Shown here: piece after piece, positions 8,461 to 16,306 of the stretch
Layout: each line of letters begins with the position of its first letter
How positions within the stretch are numbered: the first letter of the stretch is position 1
DNA from: Massilia sp. IC2-278
GTDB lineage: Bacteria; Pseudomonadota; Gammaproteobacteria; Burkholderiales; Burkholderiaceae_D
Assembly: GCF_020708045.1 (NCBI RefSeq)
Contig: NZ_JAJFES010000023.1
Location: 1 to 39,325 of the forward strand
Length of the DNA stretch: 39,325 nucleotides
Reading direction: 5' to 3'
Program-made: the position numbers and the translations under genes
The notes under the pieces: model-generated
Database searches by the model: none
The model's input: only the letters and a program-made list of their open reading frames with translations
What the model was told of the DNA's origin: nothing

Positions 8461-8651
8461 CCGTACGGTGGGCACGCCGTGCCCACGCGGAACGCCGCGC
8501 ATTATCAGCTTTATTCGATGACGCGGCGCTGGCCCTCCGGTAACGTATCTAAATGATCATCCGGATACGCCGCGATCTGGCGGCATGTACGATACAAACA
8601 TGGCCAACACCACGCACGCATCCGCGTGGGCACAGAGTGCCCACCGTACGG
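8461..8651. repeat. REP-flanked ~190-bp element 3
   Basis: The element is bounded by a perfect 15-bp inverted repeat, CCGTACGGTGGGCAC (8461-8475) and GTGCCCACCGTACGG (8637-8651). Its interior (about 8548-8637) aligns closely with the reverse complement of element 4 (about 10137-10237), including AATGATCAT and the GGCGGCATG segment. It fills most of the gene-free interval 8327-8668. Open frames inside it recur in element 4 only because the DNA is repeated. Confidence 0.8.
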
Positions 8652-8668
8652 TTGCTGCCTGTGGCCGG

Positions 8669-9589
8669 TCAGGCCGGGACGTTGAATGCCTCGATCAAGG
8701 ACCGATGCGCCCCCACCCCCGCCATCGCCCCATCCGCCACGGCCATCGCCACGTTCCCCGTCGCGCGCGCCATGTCGCCGCAGCAGAACACCCCCGCCAC
8801 GCTGCTGGCCTTCATCATGTCGGTGCGCACGAACTGCCCGGCGTGGCCATCCTCCATCGCGCACCCGAGCTGCGCGGCGATCGGACTGGCCATGCGCATC
8901 TGCGACATCACGAACAGCCCCGCCATTCGCAAGGTACGGCCATCCTCCAGCACCACGTCGGCCTCACCTTCGATACGGGCCACCGGCGTGCGCTCCAGCG
9001 CCACGCCCCTTCCAGCAAGCGCCGCCAGCTGCGCCGCATCCGGCTCGAAGGCCCCGTTCAGGAACAGCGTGACCGTTCCCCAGTCCGGCAGCATCAGCGC
9101 ATGGTGCATCGCCAGCTCGCCGGTCGCAATGACGCCGATCGCGCCTTCGTCCAGTTCATAGCCGTGGCAGTAGGGGCAGTGGAACACGCTCTTGCCCCAG
9201 CGCTCGGCCAGGCCCTCGATGGCCGGCAGGTCGTCGATCACGCCGGTGGCCAACACCAGGCGCCGGCCATGCACGGCGGCGCCGTCTTCCAGCACGATGC
9301 GAAAACCTTCGCCCTCGGCCACGGCCTGCACCGCCTTGCCTTCCAGCCAGCGCACGGTCGGATACGCCAGCAACTGGGCGCGGCCCTGGTCGGCGATGGC
9401 GGCGGCTTCGGTGCCGTCTTGCGTGAGGAAGCCGTGCGAGCGCTTGGCGAAGCGGTTGCGGCGCTGGCCGGCGTCGACCACCAGCACGCGGCGCCGTGCC
9501 CGCGCCAGCTGCATGGCGGCGGACAGGCCGGCGTAGCTGCCGCCGATGACGATGGCGTCGAATTCAATCGGGTTCTGGATGGTGGACAT
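8669..9589 (-). CDS. NAD(P)/FAD-dependent disulfide oxidoreductase (thioredoxin reductase-like)
   Basis: This 306-residue flavoprotein has the FAD-binding GGSYAGLSAA near residue 16, an ATG motif near 114, the redox-active CPYC (Cys138/Cys141) in HCPYCHGYE, and a C-terminal CCGDMARATGNVAMA that contacts FAD. The NADPH-binding loop around 151-160 (IGVIATGELA) lacks a canonical GxGxxA. This resembles thioredoxin-reductase-like enzymes that oxidise or reduce small-molecule dithiols, so classical TrxB activity is not assured. A GAGGAGC Shine-Dalgarno precedes the ATG. The start lies inside the 3' end of the Rrf2 gene, which marks an operon. Confidence 0.88.
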   Translation of the reverse strand: MSTIQNPIEFDAIVIGGSYAGLSAAMQLARARRRVLVVDAGQRRNRFAKRSHGFLTQDGTEAAAIADQGRAQLLAYPTVRWLEGKAVQAVAEGEGFRIVLEDGAAVHGRRLVLATGVIDDLPAIEGLAERWGKSVFHCPYCHGYELDEGAIGVIATGELAMHHALMLPDWGTVTLFLNGAFEPDAAQLAALAGRGVALERTPVARIEGEADVVLEDGRTLRMAGLFVMSQMRMASPIAAQLGCAMEDGHAGQFVRTDMMKASSVAGVFCCGDMARATGNVAMAVADGAMAGVGAHRSLIEAFNVPA

Positions 9590-10028
9590 GGGGTGCTCCT
9601 CGATGTTGGGCGTACTGCGTGTTGAAGCGTTCGGACAGCTCGGCCAGCGTGACGCCGGCGAAGCGGCTGATCAACAGGGCTTCGGCTTCGTCGAAGGCCG
9701 AGGCCAGCGACTGGTTGACTACCCGTTCGACCAGGCAGGTCGGCTCCTCGACCCGGTTCCCCATCGCGAACACGGTGGGCGCGCCGACGGCGTCGTAGAT
9801 GTCGCGCAGGGTGACCTGGTGCAGGTCGGCCGTGACGATCCAGCCGCCGCCATGGCCCTTTCCCGAGCCGACATAGCCGCGCTCGCGCAGGCCGGCCAGG
9901 GTACGCCGCACCAGCACCGGGTTGGTGTGGAGGAAGCCGGCCAGCTCGTCGGAAGTGAGCGGCCGGTCGCTGTGGGCCATGTGCAGGAGCAGGTGCAGGA
10001 CCGAGGATAGTTTGCTGTCGCGTCTCAT
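9564..10028 (-). CDS. Rrf2-family transcriptional regulator
   Basis: This 154-residue winged-helix regulator starts at ATG 10028 (MRRDSKLSSVLHLL). Rrf2 features are LTSDELAGFLHTNPVLVRR and the wing GSGKGHGGGW. Only one Cys follows (in EEPTCLVERV), so the three-Cys Fe-S ligand set of IscR/NsrR is absent, and it is more like YwnA-type members. It overlaps the oxidoreductase gene by 26 bp and probably regulates the pair in response to redox or an electrophile. Near the start, GTAACT and AGTAC form an imperfect dyad (10029-10046) that could be its operator. The frame is open further upstream into repeat element 4 but lacks coding character there. Confidence 0.88.
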   Translation of the reverse strand: MRRDSKLSSVLHLLLHMAHSDRPLTSDELAGFLHTNPVLVRRTLAGLRERGYVGSGKGHGGGWIVTADLHQVTLRDIYDAVGAPTVFAMGNRVEEPTCLVERVVNQSLASAFDEAEALLISRFAGVTLAELSERFNTQYAQHRGAPHVHHPEPD

Positions 10029-10120
10029 GTAACTTATGATAGTACAAAAATGGATGACGTGGGGCGGGTGTTGTAAAAACCGTGGAATTGTGTTGGCGGA
10101 TGATTGATGCGTTGGCCGTA

Positions 10121-10338
10121 ACCGTACGGTGGGCACTCCGTGCCCACGCGGATGCATGCGTGATGTTGGCTAGGTTTCTAATCGCGCATGCCGCCAAGAC
10201 GTGGCGTATGCGAATGATCATTTGGATGCGTTTCCGGTAGGCCGCCGTCTCGTCATCAATCAGCGCCAACATTGATCGGCATTCCGCGTGAGCACTTCGT
10301 CATTGATGCCCCCGGCATCAATAACCCCACCGTACGGT
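10121..10338. repeat. REP-flanked element 4, inverted relative to element 3
   Basis: ACCGTACGGT stands at both ends (10121-10130, 10329-10338). The left arm GGGCACTCCGTGCCCACGCG is intact. The right arm is degenerate (GCGTGAGCACTTCG) and carries the hairpin module also found at 341-382. The interior matches element 3 in opposite orientation. The whole gap 10029-10380 consists of this element plus the short Rrf2 promoter region. Confidence 0.78.
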
Positions 10339-10380
10339 CACCGTTTCGACAACCGGAAGCAGCGCGGCAACGCGTAGTGC

Positions 10381-12888
10381 TCAGGCCACGTCGCGTGCAG
10401 GCGCATTCGCGCGCTCATCCAGCAAGGCCAGCAACTGCCCCGCATCCACCGGCTTCACCAGGTGATGATCGAACCCCGCCTCGCGCGAGCTGGCGCGGTC
10501 GCTGGCTTGCCCGTACCCGGTTAGCGCAAGATAGACGGCGCCGGCCAGCGCCGGCTGGGTGCGTAGCTGGCGTGCCAGCGCGTGGCCATCGATGTCCGGC
10601 ATGCCGATATCGAGGATGAACACATCCGGCGCCTGGGCCGTGGCGGCAGCCAGCGCCGCGCGCGGTTCGTTGATGGTCTGGACCAGGTGGCCCGCGCCTT
10701 CCAGCAGTGCGGCCAGGGTCTGCGCGGCGTCGACGTTGTCGTCCACCAGCATGATGCGCAGGCGCCGGGTGGCGGCGGCCGCGCCGCCCGGCGCCACGGC
10801 CGGTGCCGACGCCACGGCAGCCGCAGGCGCAGCCGATACGGCTCCCGCCTGCGCCAGCAGCGGCAACTCCACCGCGAAGGTGCTGCCCTGGCCCGGCCCG
10901 TCGCTGCGCGCCGCCACCTTCCCGCCGTGCATGCCGACGATGTTCTTCACCAGCGCCAGGCCGAGACCGAGGCCGCCCTGGGCGCGGTCGGGCGTGCGCT
11001 TGCCCTGCACGAACAGGTCGAATACCTGCGGCAGCAGGGCGACCTCGATGCCGCTGCCGTTGTCGGCGACGTCGATCCGGACCTTGTCGCCGAGCGCTTC
11101 CACCGACAGCACGATCCGCCCGCCGGCCGGCGTGTACTTGGCGGCATTCGCCAGCAGGTTGGCCGTCACCTGGATCAGGCGCGCACGGTCGCCCCGCACC
11201 AGCGCGGGCGCCGCGCCCGGCTGCACCAGCAGCGTGTGGCGGCCGGCCTCGATCAGCGGTTGCACCTGCTCGGCGGCCTGGGTAACCACCGCCTTGATGT
11301 CGACCTCGGCCATCTCCAGCTGCACCATGCCGCGCGTGACGCGCGAGACGTCGAGCAGATCGTTCACCAGCGTCGTCATGTGGTTCACCTGGCGCGTGAT
11401 CACCTCGCTGTACTGGCGCACCTTGTCGGGCTGGCCGGGCGCGATGCGCAGCACCTGGGCCGCGGCGCTGATCGGCGCCAGCGGGTTACGCAGCTCGTGC
11501 GCCAGCATCGCCAGGAACTCGTCCTTGCGGTGGTTGGCTTCCTGCAGCGCCTCCTGGTTCAGCTTGTTCTCGTGGATGTCGGTGTCGGTGCCCAGCCACT
11601 TGACGATCTCGCCGGCCTCGTTGCGCAGGGCCAGGCCGCGCGCCAGGACCCAGCGGTAGGTGCCGGAATGGTGGCGCAGGCGGAAGGTGCGCTCCCAGGA
11701 TTCGCCGCTGGCGACGTTGCGCAGCCAGGCCGCGTGCGCGTCGGCCTGGTCGTCGGGATGCAGCAGGACCTCGGCCCAGTTATCGCCTTCGGCCTGGCCG
11801 GGCTGCAGGCCCACGAATTCATAGAACTGCTCGTTGTGGTAATCGATCGTCCCGTCCGGCAGCGCGGTCCACACCATCTGCGGCATGGCGTTGGTGATGG
11901 TGCGGAAGCGCAGTTCGCTGTCGCGCAGCTCTTCCTCGAAGCGCTTGCGGTCGGTAACGTCGCGCGTGGTGCCGGCCACCGCCTCGACTTCGCCGTCCGG
12001 CCCCAGGATGGGCACGAAGATGTATTCGTAGATGCGGCGCCCGAAGGTGCCGTGGAAGGGCACCTCGCCGCGGATCGGGGCCCGGGTTGCCTTCACCTGT
12101 TCGATCTCGCGGCCGTGCATGGCGGCGTGCCAGTCCGGGTAGCCGAGTTCGAGGCAGTTCTTGCCGAGCGCCTGCTCGCGCGTCATGCCCCACATCTGCA
12201 GCAGCACCGCATTGGCGTAGGTGAAGCGGTGATCGAGGTCGAACACGTAGGCCAGGTCCGGCGTGTTCGACAGCACGGCTTCGTAGAGCCGGCGCTCGCG
12301 TTCGGATGCGGCCACCATCGCCGCCAGCTCGCGCTGTGCGTGTTCGTGGCGCGCCTCGTTTTCCTGTTCGCGCAGGTGGCGCTCGGTGAGCAGGGCGACC
12401 AGGTCGGCGAAATAGGCGATCTCGCCGCGCAGCGCCGCGCTCGGCGCGCTCGGGGCCGGATGATAAAAGGCGAGGGTGCCGAGCACGCGCCCGCCCGGCG
12501 AATGCAGCGGGAAGGACCAGCAGGCGCGCACGCCGTGGCTGGCCGCCAGCGGACGGTAGGGCGCCAGCAGCGGCTCGGTCAGCACGTCGTCGACGATCAC
12601 GATCTGGCCCGAATGCACGGCCCGCCCGCAGGCAGCTTCGGTCGGCCCGACCGGCAGCAGCGCCAGCGCCGCGGCAAATTCCGGCGGCAGGCCGCTGGCC
12701 GCCGTCAGGCGCAATTGCTTGCAGCAGGCTTCGGCCAGGTAGATGCCGGCCCAGGCCTGCTCGCCGATCATGCGCCGCGCTTCGCCCAGCATGCTGTGCA
12801 GGGTTGCCTCGTAGGGCGCACCGCGCACCGCGATGGCCAGGACATTTTTCAGCCCATCGAAATCCAAGCCTTCTTGCTGTGGCCTCAT
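10381..12888 (-). CDS. Hybrid sensor histidine kinase (GAF-PAS-PAS-HisKA-HATPase-REC)
   Basis: The 835-residue protein has no membrane segment and is presumably cytosolic. Domains in order are GAF (~25-170), PAS (~200-315), PAS with PAC (~325-445), HisKA (phospho-acceptor His464 in LAHELRNPL), HATPase (N-box NLLANAAKYT 577-586, G1 DNGSG, G2 GGLGLGLALV), an Ala/Pro linker (~680-707) and a receiver domain (acidic pair 716-717, phospho-Asp760, Lys812). It is an orphan, with no response regulator beside it. Such architecture often passes phosphate onward through an Hpt protein; a stand-alone Hpt protein is encoded at 35402-36067. The signal is unknown. The gene diverges from the NERD/helicase gene. 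Confidence 0.92.
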   Translation of the reverse strand: MRPQQEGLDFDGLKNVLAIAVRGAPYEATLHSMLGEARRMIGEQAWAGIYLAEACCKQLRLTAASGLPPEFAAALALLPVGPTEAACGRAVHSGQIVIVDDVLTEPLLAPYRPLAASHGVRACWSFPLHSPGGRVLGTLAFYHPAPSAPSAALRGEIAYFADLVALLTERHLREQENEARHEHAQRELAAMVAASERERRLYEAVLSNTPDLAYVFDLDHRFTYANAVLLQMWGMTREQALGKNCLELGYPDWHAAMHGREIEQVKATRAPIRGEVPFHGTFGRRIYEYIFVPILGPDGEVEAVAGTTRDVTDRKRFEEELRDSELRFRTITNAMPQMVWTALPDGTIDYHNEQFYEFVGLQPGQAEGDNWAEVLLHPDDQADAHAAWLRNVASGESWERTFRLRHHSGTYRWVLARGLALRNEAGEIVKWLGTDTDIHENKLNQEALQEANHRKDEFLAMLAHELRNPLAPISAAAQVLRIAPGQPDKVRQYSEVITRQVNHMTTLVNDLLDVSRVTRGMVQLEMAEVDIKAVVTQAAEQVQPLIEAGRHTLLVQPGAAPALVRGDRARLIQVTANLLANAAKYTPAGGRIVLSVEALGDKVRIDVADNGSGIEVALLPQVFDLFVQGKRTPDRAQGGLGLGLALVKNIVGMHGGKVAARSDGPGQGSTFAVELPLLAQAGAVSAAPAAAVASAPAVAPGGAAAATRRLRIMLVDDNVDAAQTLAALLEGAGHLVQTINEPRAALAAATAQAPDVFILDIGMPDIDGHALARQLRTQPALAGAVYLALTGYGQASDRASSREAGFDHHLVKPVDAGQLLALLDERANAPARDVA

Positions 12889-13066
12889 GTATGTGTGTTC
12901 CGTTGGAAGCGTGATTGCCTTCGCGATTGTAACTTAGGCCAATTGCGTAACGCTTACACGTGTCAGCCGTGCGCCGCCGGTGCTCCCTGTGCCAATAGTG
13001 TGTTTGCCAGGCGCGAACACCATTACAATCTTGTCATCATCGTCACGGCAGATGCTGGAAACCACC

Positions 13067-14707
13067 ATGGCCCAAATCCACCCTACTGGCTGGCGCGAAA
13101 TGTCGGTCACCGGCGCCGCCGCGCGCGAGATCGAAACCCTCGCCCTGCTCGACAAGCGCTTCGTCAACGATCCCTATGTCATCTACCACGGCGTGCACTG
13201 GACCAACGTGGAGCAAGGCTACTCGGTGTACGGCGACGTCGACTTCATCGTGGTCGCGCCGAACGGGCGCATGCTGCTGATCGAACAGGTCGCCGGCTTC
13301 CTCAACGAAACGCGCGACGGCCTGGTCAAGAACTACCAGGGCAAGCCGCGGAAGATCCGCACCCAGATCCTGCACACCATCGAAGGCTTCAGCCGGCGCT
13401 ACCAGGGCGAGCTGTCGATCGACTACCTGCTGTACTGCCCCGACTACATCGTGCGCGACCCGCACCTGGCCGGCATCGACCCCGCCCACATCATCGATTC
13501 CACCCGCAAGGGCCGCCTGGCCCAGGTGATCCGCGAGGCGCTGCCGCTGACCGAGAAGACCGAGGACTTCGACAAGGTGACGCGCTTCCTGGGCGACACC
13601 CTGAGTCTGCGCCCCGACCCGAGCGCCATGATCGGCTCGGCCGTGAAGATGGTGACGCGCCTGTCCGGCGGCCTGGCGACCTGGGCGCGGCGCCTGGAAT
13701 TCTCCCCGTTCCGCCTGCGCGTGGTGGGCACGGCCGGCAGCGGCAAGACCCAGCTGGCGCTGGCCGAATACACCGCCGCCATCGACGCCGGGCTGCGGCC
13801 CTTGTACGTGTGCTTCAACCGGCCGCTGGCCGACCACATCGAACGCCTGGTGCCGGCTGGCGGACGCGTCGCCACCTTCCACATGCTGAGCGACGCCTGG
13901 ATGCGCGCCCAGGACGTGACGCCCGACTACGGCGCACCCGAGGTCTGGGACAGGATCGAAGGCGCGCTGTCGTCCGCCACGCTGCCGGAAACCTGGCAGT
14001 TCGACGTGCTGATCGTCGACGAGGGCCAGGATTTTTCGCTGGCCTGGCGCGACATCGTGCTCGGCATGCTGAAGGAAAACGGACGCGCCATCTGGCTTGA
14101 GGACCCGGACCAGAATCTGTATGGCCGCGCCATGGTGCCGCTACCGGGTTGGGTGGTGCTGCACTCGAACACGAATTACCGCAGCCCGCGCCAGATCGTC
14201 AGCATGTTGCAGTCGCTCGGCGCGGCGCGCCAGCCGGTGGAGGCGGGCAGCCCGTTCAAGGGGGCCGAGATCGAGGAGCTGACCTATCCCGAGGGTGACG
14301 TCGAGGCCATGCTAGCCCAGACCCGGCGCGCGGTGACGCTGTGTTTGCAGGCCGGCTTCCAGCGCCAGGATATTGCGATCTGTTCGTTCCGCGGACGCGA
14401 GAAGTCGACCATCCTGAACATGGACAAATTGAGCGATGCGCACACGCTGCGCTCGTTTACCGGGGCCTACGATTTGTTCGGCAATCCGGTGTTCCGCGAG
14501 GGAGGATTGCTGGCCGAGTCGGTGTACCGCTTCAAGGGGCAGAGCGCGCCTTGCCTGATCTTTACCGAGATCGACTTCGAGGAAATGAACGATCTGGTGC
14601 TGCGTAAACTCTTCGTCGGCATGACGCGGGCGAGATTGAAGCTGGTGATGGTGATGAGCGACCGCGCGTCGCTGCAGGTGCTGGACCGCAGCGAGGCGGT
14701 GACGTGA
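13067..14707 (+). CDS. NERD-like/UvrD-type P-loop NTPase
   Basis: A 546-residue fusion. Residues ~15-130 resemble a NERD (nuclease-related) domain: REIETLALL, GDVDFIVVAPNGRMLLIEQ. After a linker comes a superfamily-1 helicase core with Walker A GTAGSGKT (221-228), Walker B IVDEGQDF (316-323), an NYRSP motif (370-374) and VGMTRAR (517-523). The usual nuclease E-x-K appears as E73-Q-V, so the lysine is missing. A role in DNA repair or defence is inferred. ATG 13067 is chosen because of the GGAAA upstream; ATG 13052 is also possible. The stop overlaps the next gene (GTGA), so the two are co-translated. Confidence 0.82.
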   Translation: MAQIHPTGWREMSVTGAAAREIETLALLDKRFVNDPYVIYHGVHWTNVEQGYSVYGDVDFIVVAPNGRMLLIEQVAGFLNETRDGLVKNYQGKPRKIRTQILHTIEGFSRRYQGELSIDYLLYCPDYIVRDPHLAGIDPAHIIDSTRKGRLAQVIREALPLTEKTEDFDKVTRFLGDTLSLRPDPSAMIGSAVKMVTRLSGGLATWARRLEFSPFRLRVVGTAGSGKTQLALAEYTAAIDAGLRPLYVCFNRPLADHIERLVPAGGRVATFHMLSDAWMRAQDVTPDYGAPEVWDRIEGALSSATLPETWQFDVLIVDEGQDFSLAWRDIVLGMLKENGRAIWLEDPDQNLYGRAMVPLPGWVVLHSNTNYRSPRQIVSMLQSLGAARQPVEAGSPFKGAEIEELTYPEGDVEAMLAQTRRAVTLCLQAGFQRQDIAICSFRGREKSTILNMDKLSDAHTLRSFTGAYDLFGNPVFREGGLLAESVYRFKGQSAPCLIFTEIDFEEMNDLVLRKLFVGMTRARLKLVMVMSDRASLQVLDRSEAVT

Positions 14708-15267
14708 CACGCCGCTTCGACAAGGTCGATTTGCCGCTGGAGCAGGTGCGGCGTGTCCTGGAGCCGGGGCCGATCGTGCTGCTCAGTTCATCGCATGCGG
14801 GTGAGCGGAATGTGATGACGATGGGGTGGCATACGGTGATGGAGTTTTCGCCTTCATTGGTGGGATGCGTGATTGCATCGTCGAATCACAGTTTCGAGCT
14901 GGTGCGACGGAGCCGGGAGTGTGTGATCAATGTGCCGACCGCGGCGCTAGTGGATGCGGCGGTGGGGATCGGGACTTCCTCGGGTAGTGAGGTCGACAAG
15001 TTCGAGCGCTATGGCTTGAGCGTCGAGGATGGGTTCGATACGCCGGCGCCGGTGATTCGCGAATGCTATGCGAATTTTGTCTGCCGCTTGCATGACGATT
15101 GCCTGGTGGAGAAATACAACTTCTTTATCTGGGAAGTGGTGGCGGCGCGGGTGGCGCGCTCGCCGAAGCATCCGGAGACCTTGCATTACACGGGGGCAGG
15201 GGAATTTAGGGTGGCGGGGAAGGTGATCAGCAGGAAAACGAAGGGGATGCTGGCGAAAGAACCTTAG
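14704..15267 (+). CDS. Flavin reductase-like (FMN-binding split-barrel) protein
   Basis: This 187-residue protein of the flavin-reductase-like family (split barrel) has a core with GPIVLLSS, NVMTMGWHTVMEFSPSLVGCVI and the conserved HSFELVRRSRECVINVP. Family members bind FMN and act as NAD(P)H:flavin reductases or as uncharacterised flavoproteins; the electron partner cannot be read from sequence. It starts with GTG inside the last codons of the NERD/helicase gene. Codon use in the second half becomes G-rich. Confidence 0.85.
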   Translation: MTRRFDKVDLPLEQVRRVLEPGPIVLLSSSHAGERNVMTMGWHTVMEFSPSLVGCVIASSNHSFELVRRSRECVINVPTAALVDAAVGIGTSSGSEVDKFERYGLSVEDGFDTPAPVIRECYANFVCRLHDDCLVEKYNFFIWEVVAARVARSPKHPETLHYTGAGEFRVAGKVISRKTKGMLAKEP

Positions 15268-15312
15268 AAAAAATTACTAACAGCGTTGCTCTAGAAGACT
15301 AAAGAGAATTAG

Positions 15313-16209
15313 ATGAAGGCACAATCACTGCCGATAAATGCCCTTGCTGGTATCGAATACATCGGTCTACATGGAATTACAAGCGCATGTGTTACTGCCG
15401 TTACTAGTCTAATCAATAATGGTGCCTGCATTGAACACGCAAGGTTGCTCACCTGTGGAGCAGATCATGCGTTTCTTCTAGACATCGAATTTGAGCGGAG
15501 TCTAGCGGTCAAAGCAGGATTTGCCTCAGGGTATAGAGGAGAAGCACCAGGCGGTCTGTCTGATATTCTCCAAATTTTAGAGCTTCACCGTGTAGACATT
15601 GAAGAGTATGTAGTTTCGCCTCCTCTCATGGATCGGCTGAACAGCTCATGTTTGTTGCGAGCTGATCTTGATCTCATCTATGAACTACGAGCAGTGCGCC
15701 CACAGCGTTGGCATTACTACATCAATGACAATGATGAGCATTGGCAAGGTATGTCTCATCGGCTCGCCAGGCGCTACCCGTCTTCAATTCCATTTTCACT
15801 TATCGATCCTCGAATACATGATCTTGTCGCTGATTTTTTTCTGAATCCTGACAACGCGCTTGGCCGCGCGTACAGGAGGTTAGAAGAGATAATCCGTAAG
15901 CGCACTGGCATTGTTGCAGAAGGGCAAAGATTGTTTTCAGCAGCATTTCAGGTTGATAGCTCTCCGCTCACTTGGGATGTTCCCGATACAAATGAGGCGA
16001 AGGGGCGCGCACAACTTTTTATAGGAGTTTTCGCGGCATTTCGAAACGCCAGGGCACACCGCGAAATCGATACGGGAGAAAGCTCCGAGCTTCGGGAACT
16101 TTTGCTTGTCAATGAATTGTATCGTTTGGAAGATGAGGCACTGACACGGGATGAACTAGAGCAAAAGCGTCGTGATGATAGGGAGTTAGACAATAATTTT
16201 AAGTTCTGA
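15313..16209 (+). CDS. TIGR02391-family (Ymh-like) protein
   Basis: The C-terminal ~130 residues (from DPRIHDLVADFFLNPDNALGR to LYRLEDEALT) resemble the TIGR02391/Ymh domain, with GVFAAFRNARAHRE as its signature. This domain is frequent in mobile and defence-associated loci; its function is not established, though the FRNxxAH pattern recalls HEPN-like RNase motifs. The N-terminal ~165 residues are not recognised. Base composition is clearly more AT-rich than the flanking genes, suggesting acquisition. It sits alone between the flavin reductase gene and a convergent diguanylate cyclase gene. Confidence 0.72.
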   Translation: MKAQSLPINALAGIEYIGLHGITSACVTAVTSLINNGACIEHARLLTCGADHAFLLDIEFERSLAVKAGFASGYRGEAPGGLSDILQILELHRVDIEEYVVSPPLMDRLNSSCLLRADLDLIYELRAVRPQRWHYYINDNDEHWQGMSHRLARRYPSSIPFSLIDPRIHDLVADFFLNPDNALGRAYRRLEEIIRKRTGIVAEGQRLFSAAFQVDSSPLTWDVPDTNEAKGRAQLFIGVFAAFRNARAHREIDTGESSELRELLLVNELYRLEDEALTRDELEQKRRDDRELDNNFKF

Positions 16210-16306
16210 TCGAACAGGATCACCTTATGTAGGCGCTAAGCTGCAACCCAGTTCACTGCGAGATCCATCCGCCTAGCGTACTGCCTGACACGCCGCCGCC
16301 GTCGGG

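Noticed and set aside
8511..8864. Small open frames in elements 3 and 4 giving similar peptides (for example ones containing THASAWA).
   Set aside because: The similarity comes from repeated DNA containing REP palindromes; frames differ in length and orientation and lack ribosome sites.
10582..14100. A very long plus-strand open frame (1172 codons) opposite the hybrid kinase, running into the helicase gene.
   Set aside because: The translation is a His/Gln/Arg-rich shadow of high-GC coding DNA; the minus-strand kinase and the in-frame helicase explain the region fully.
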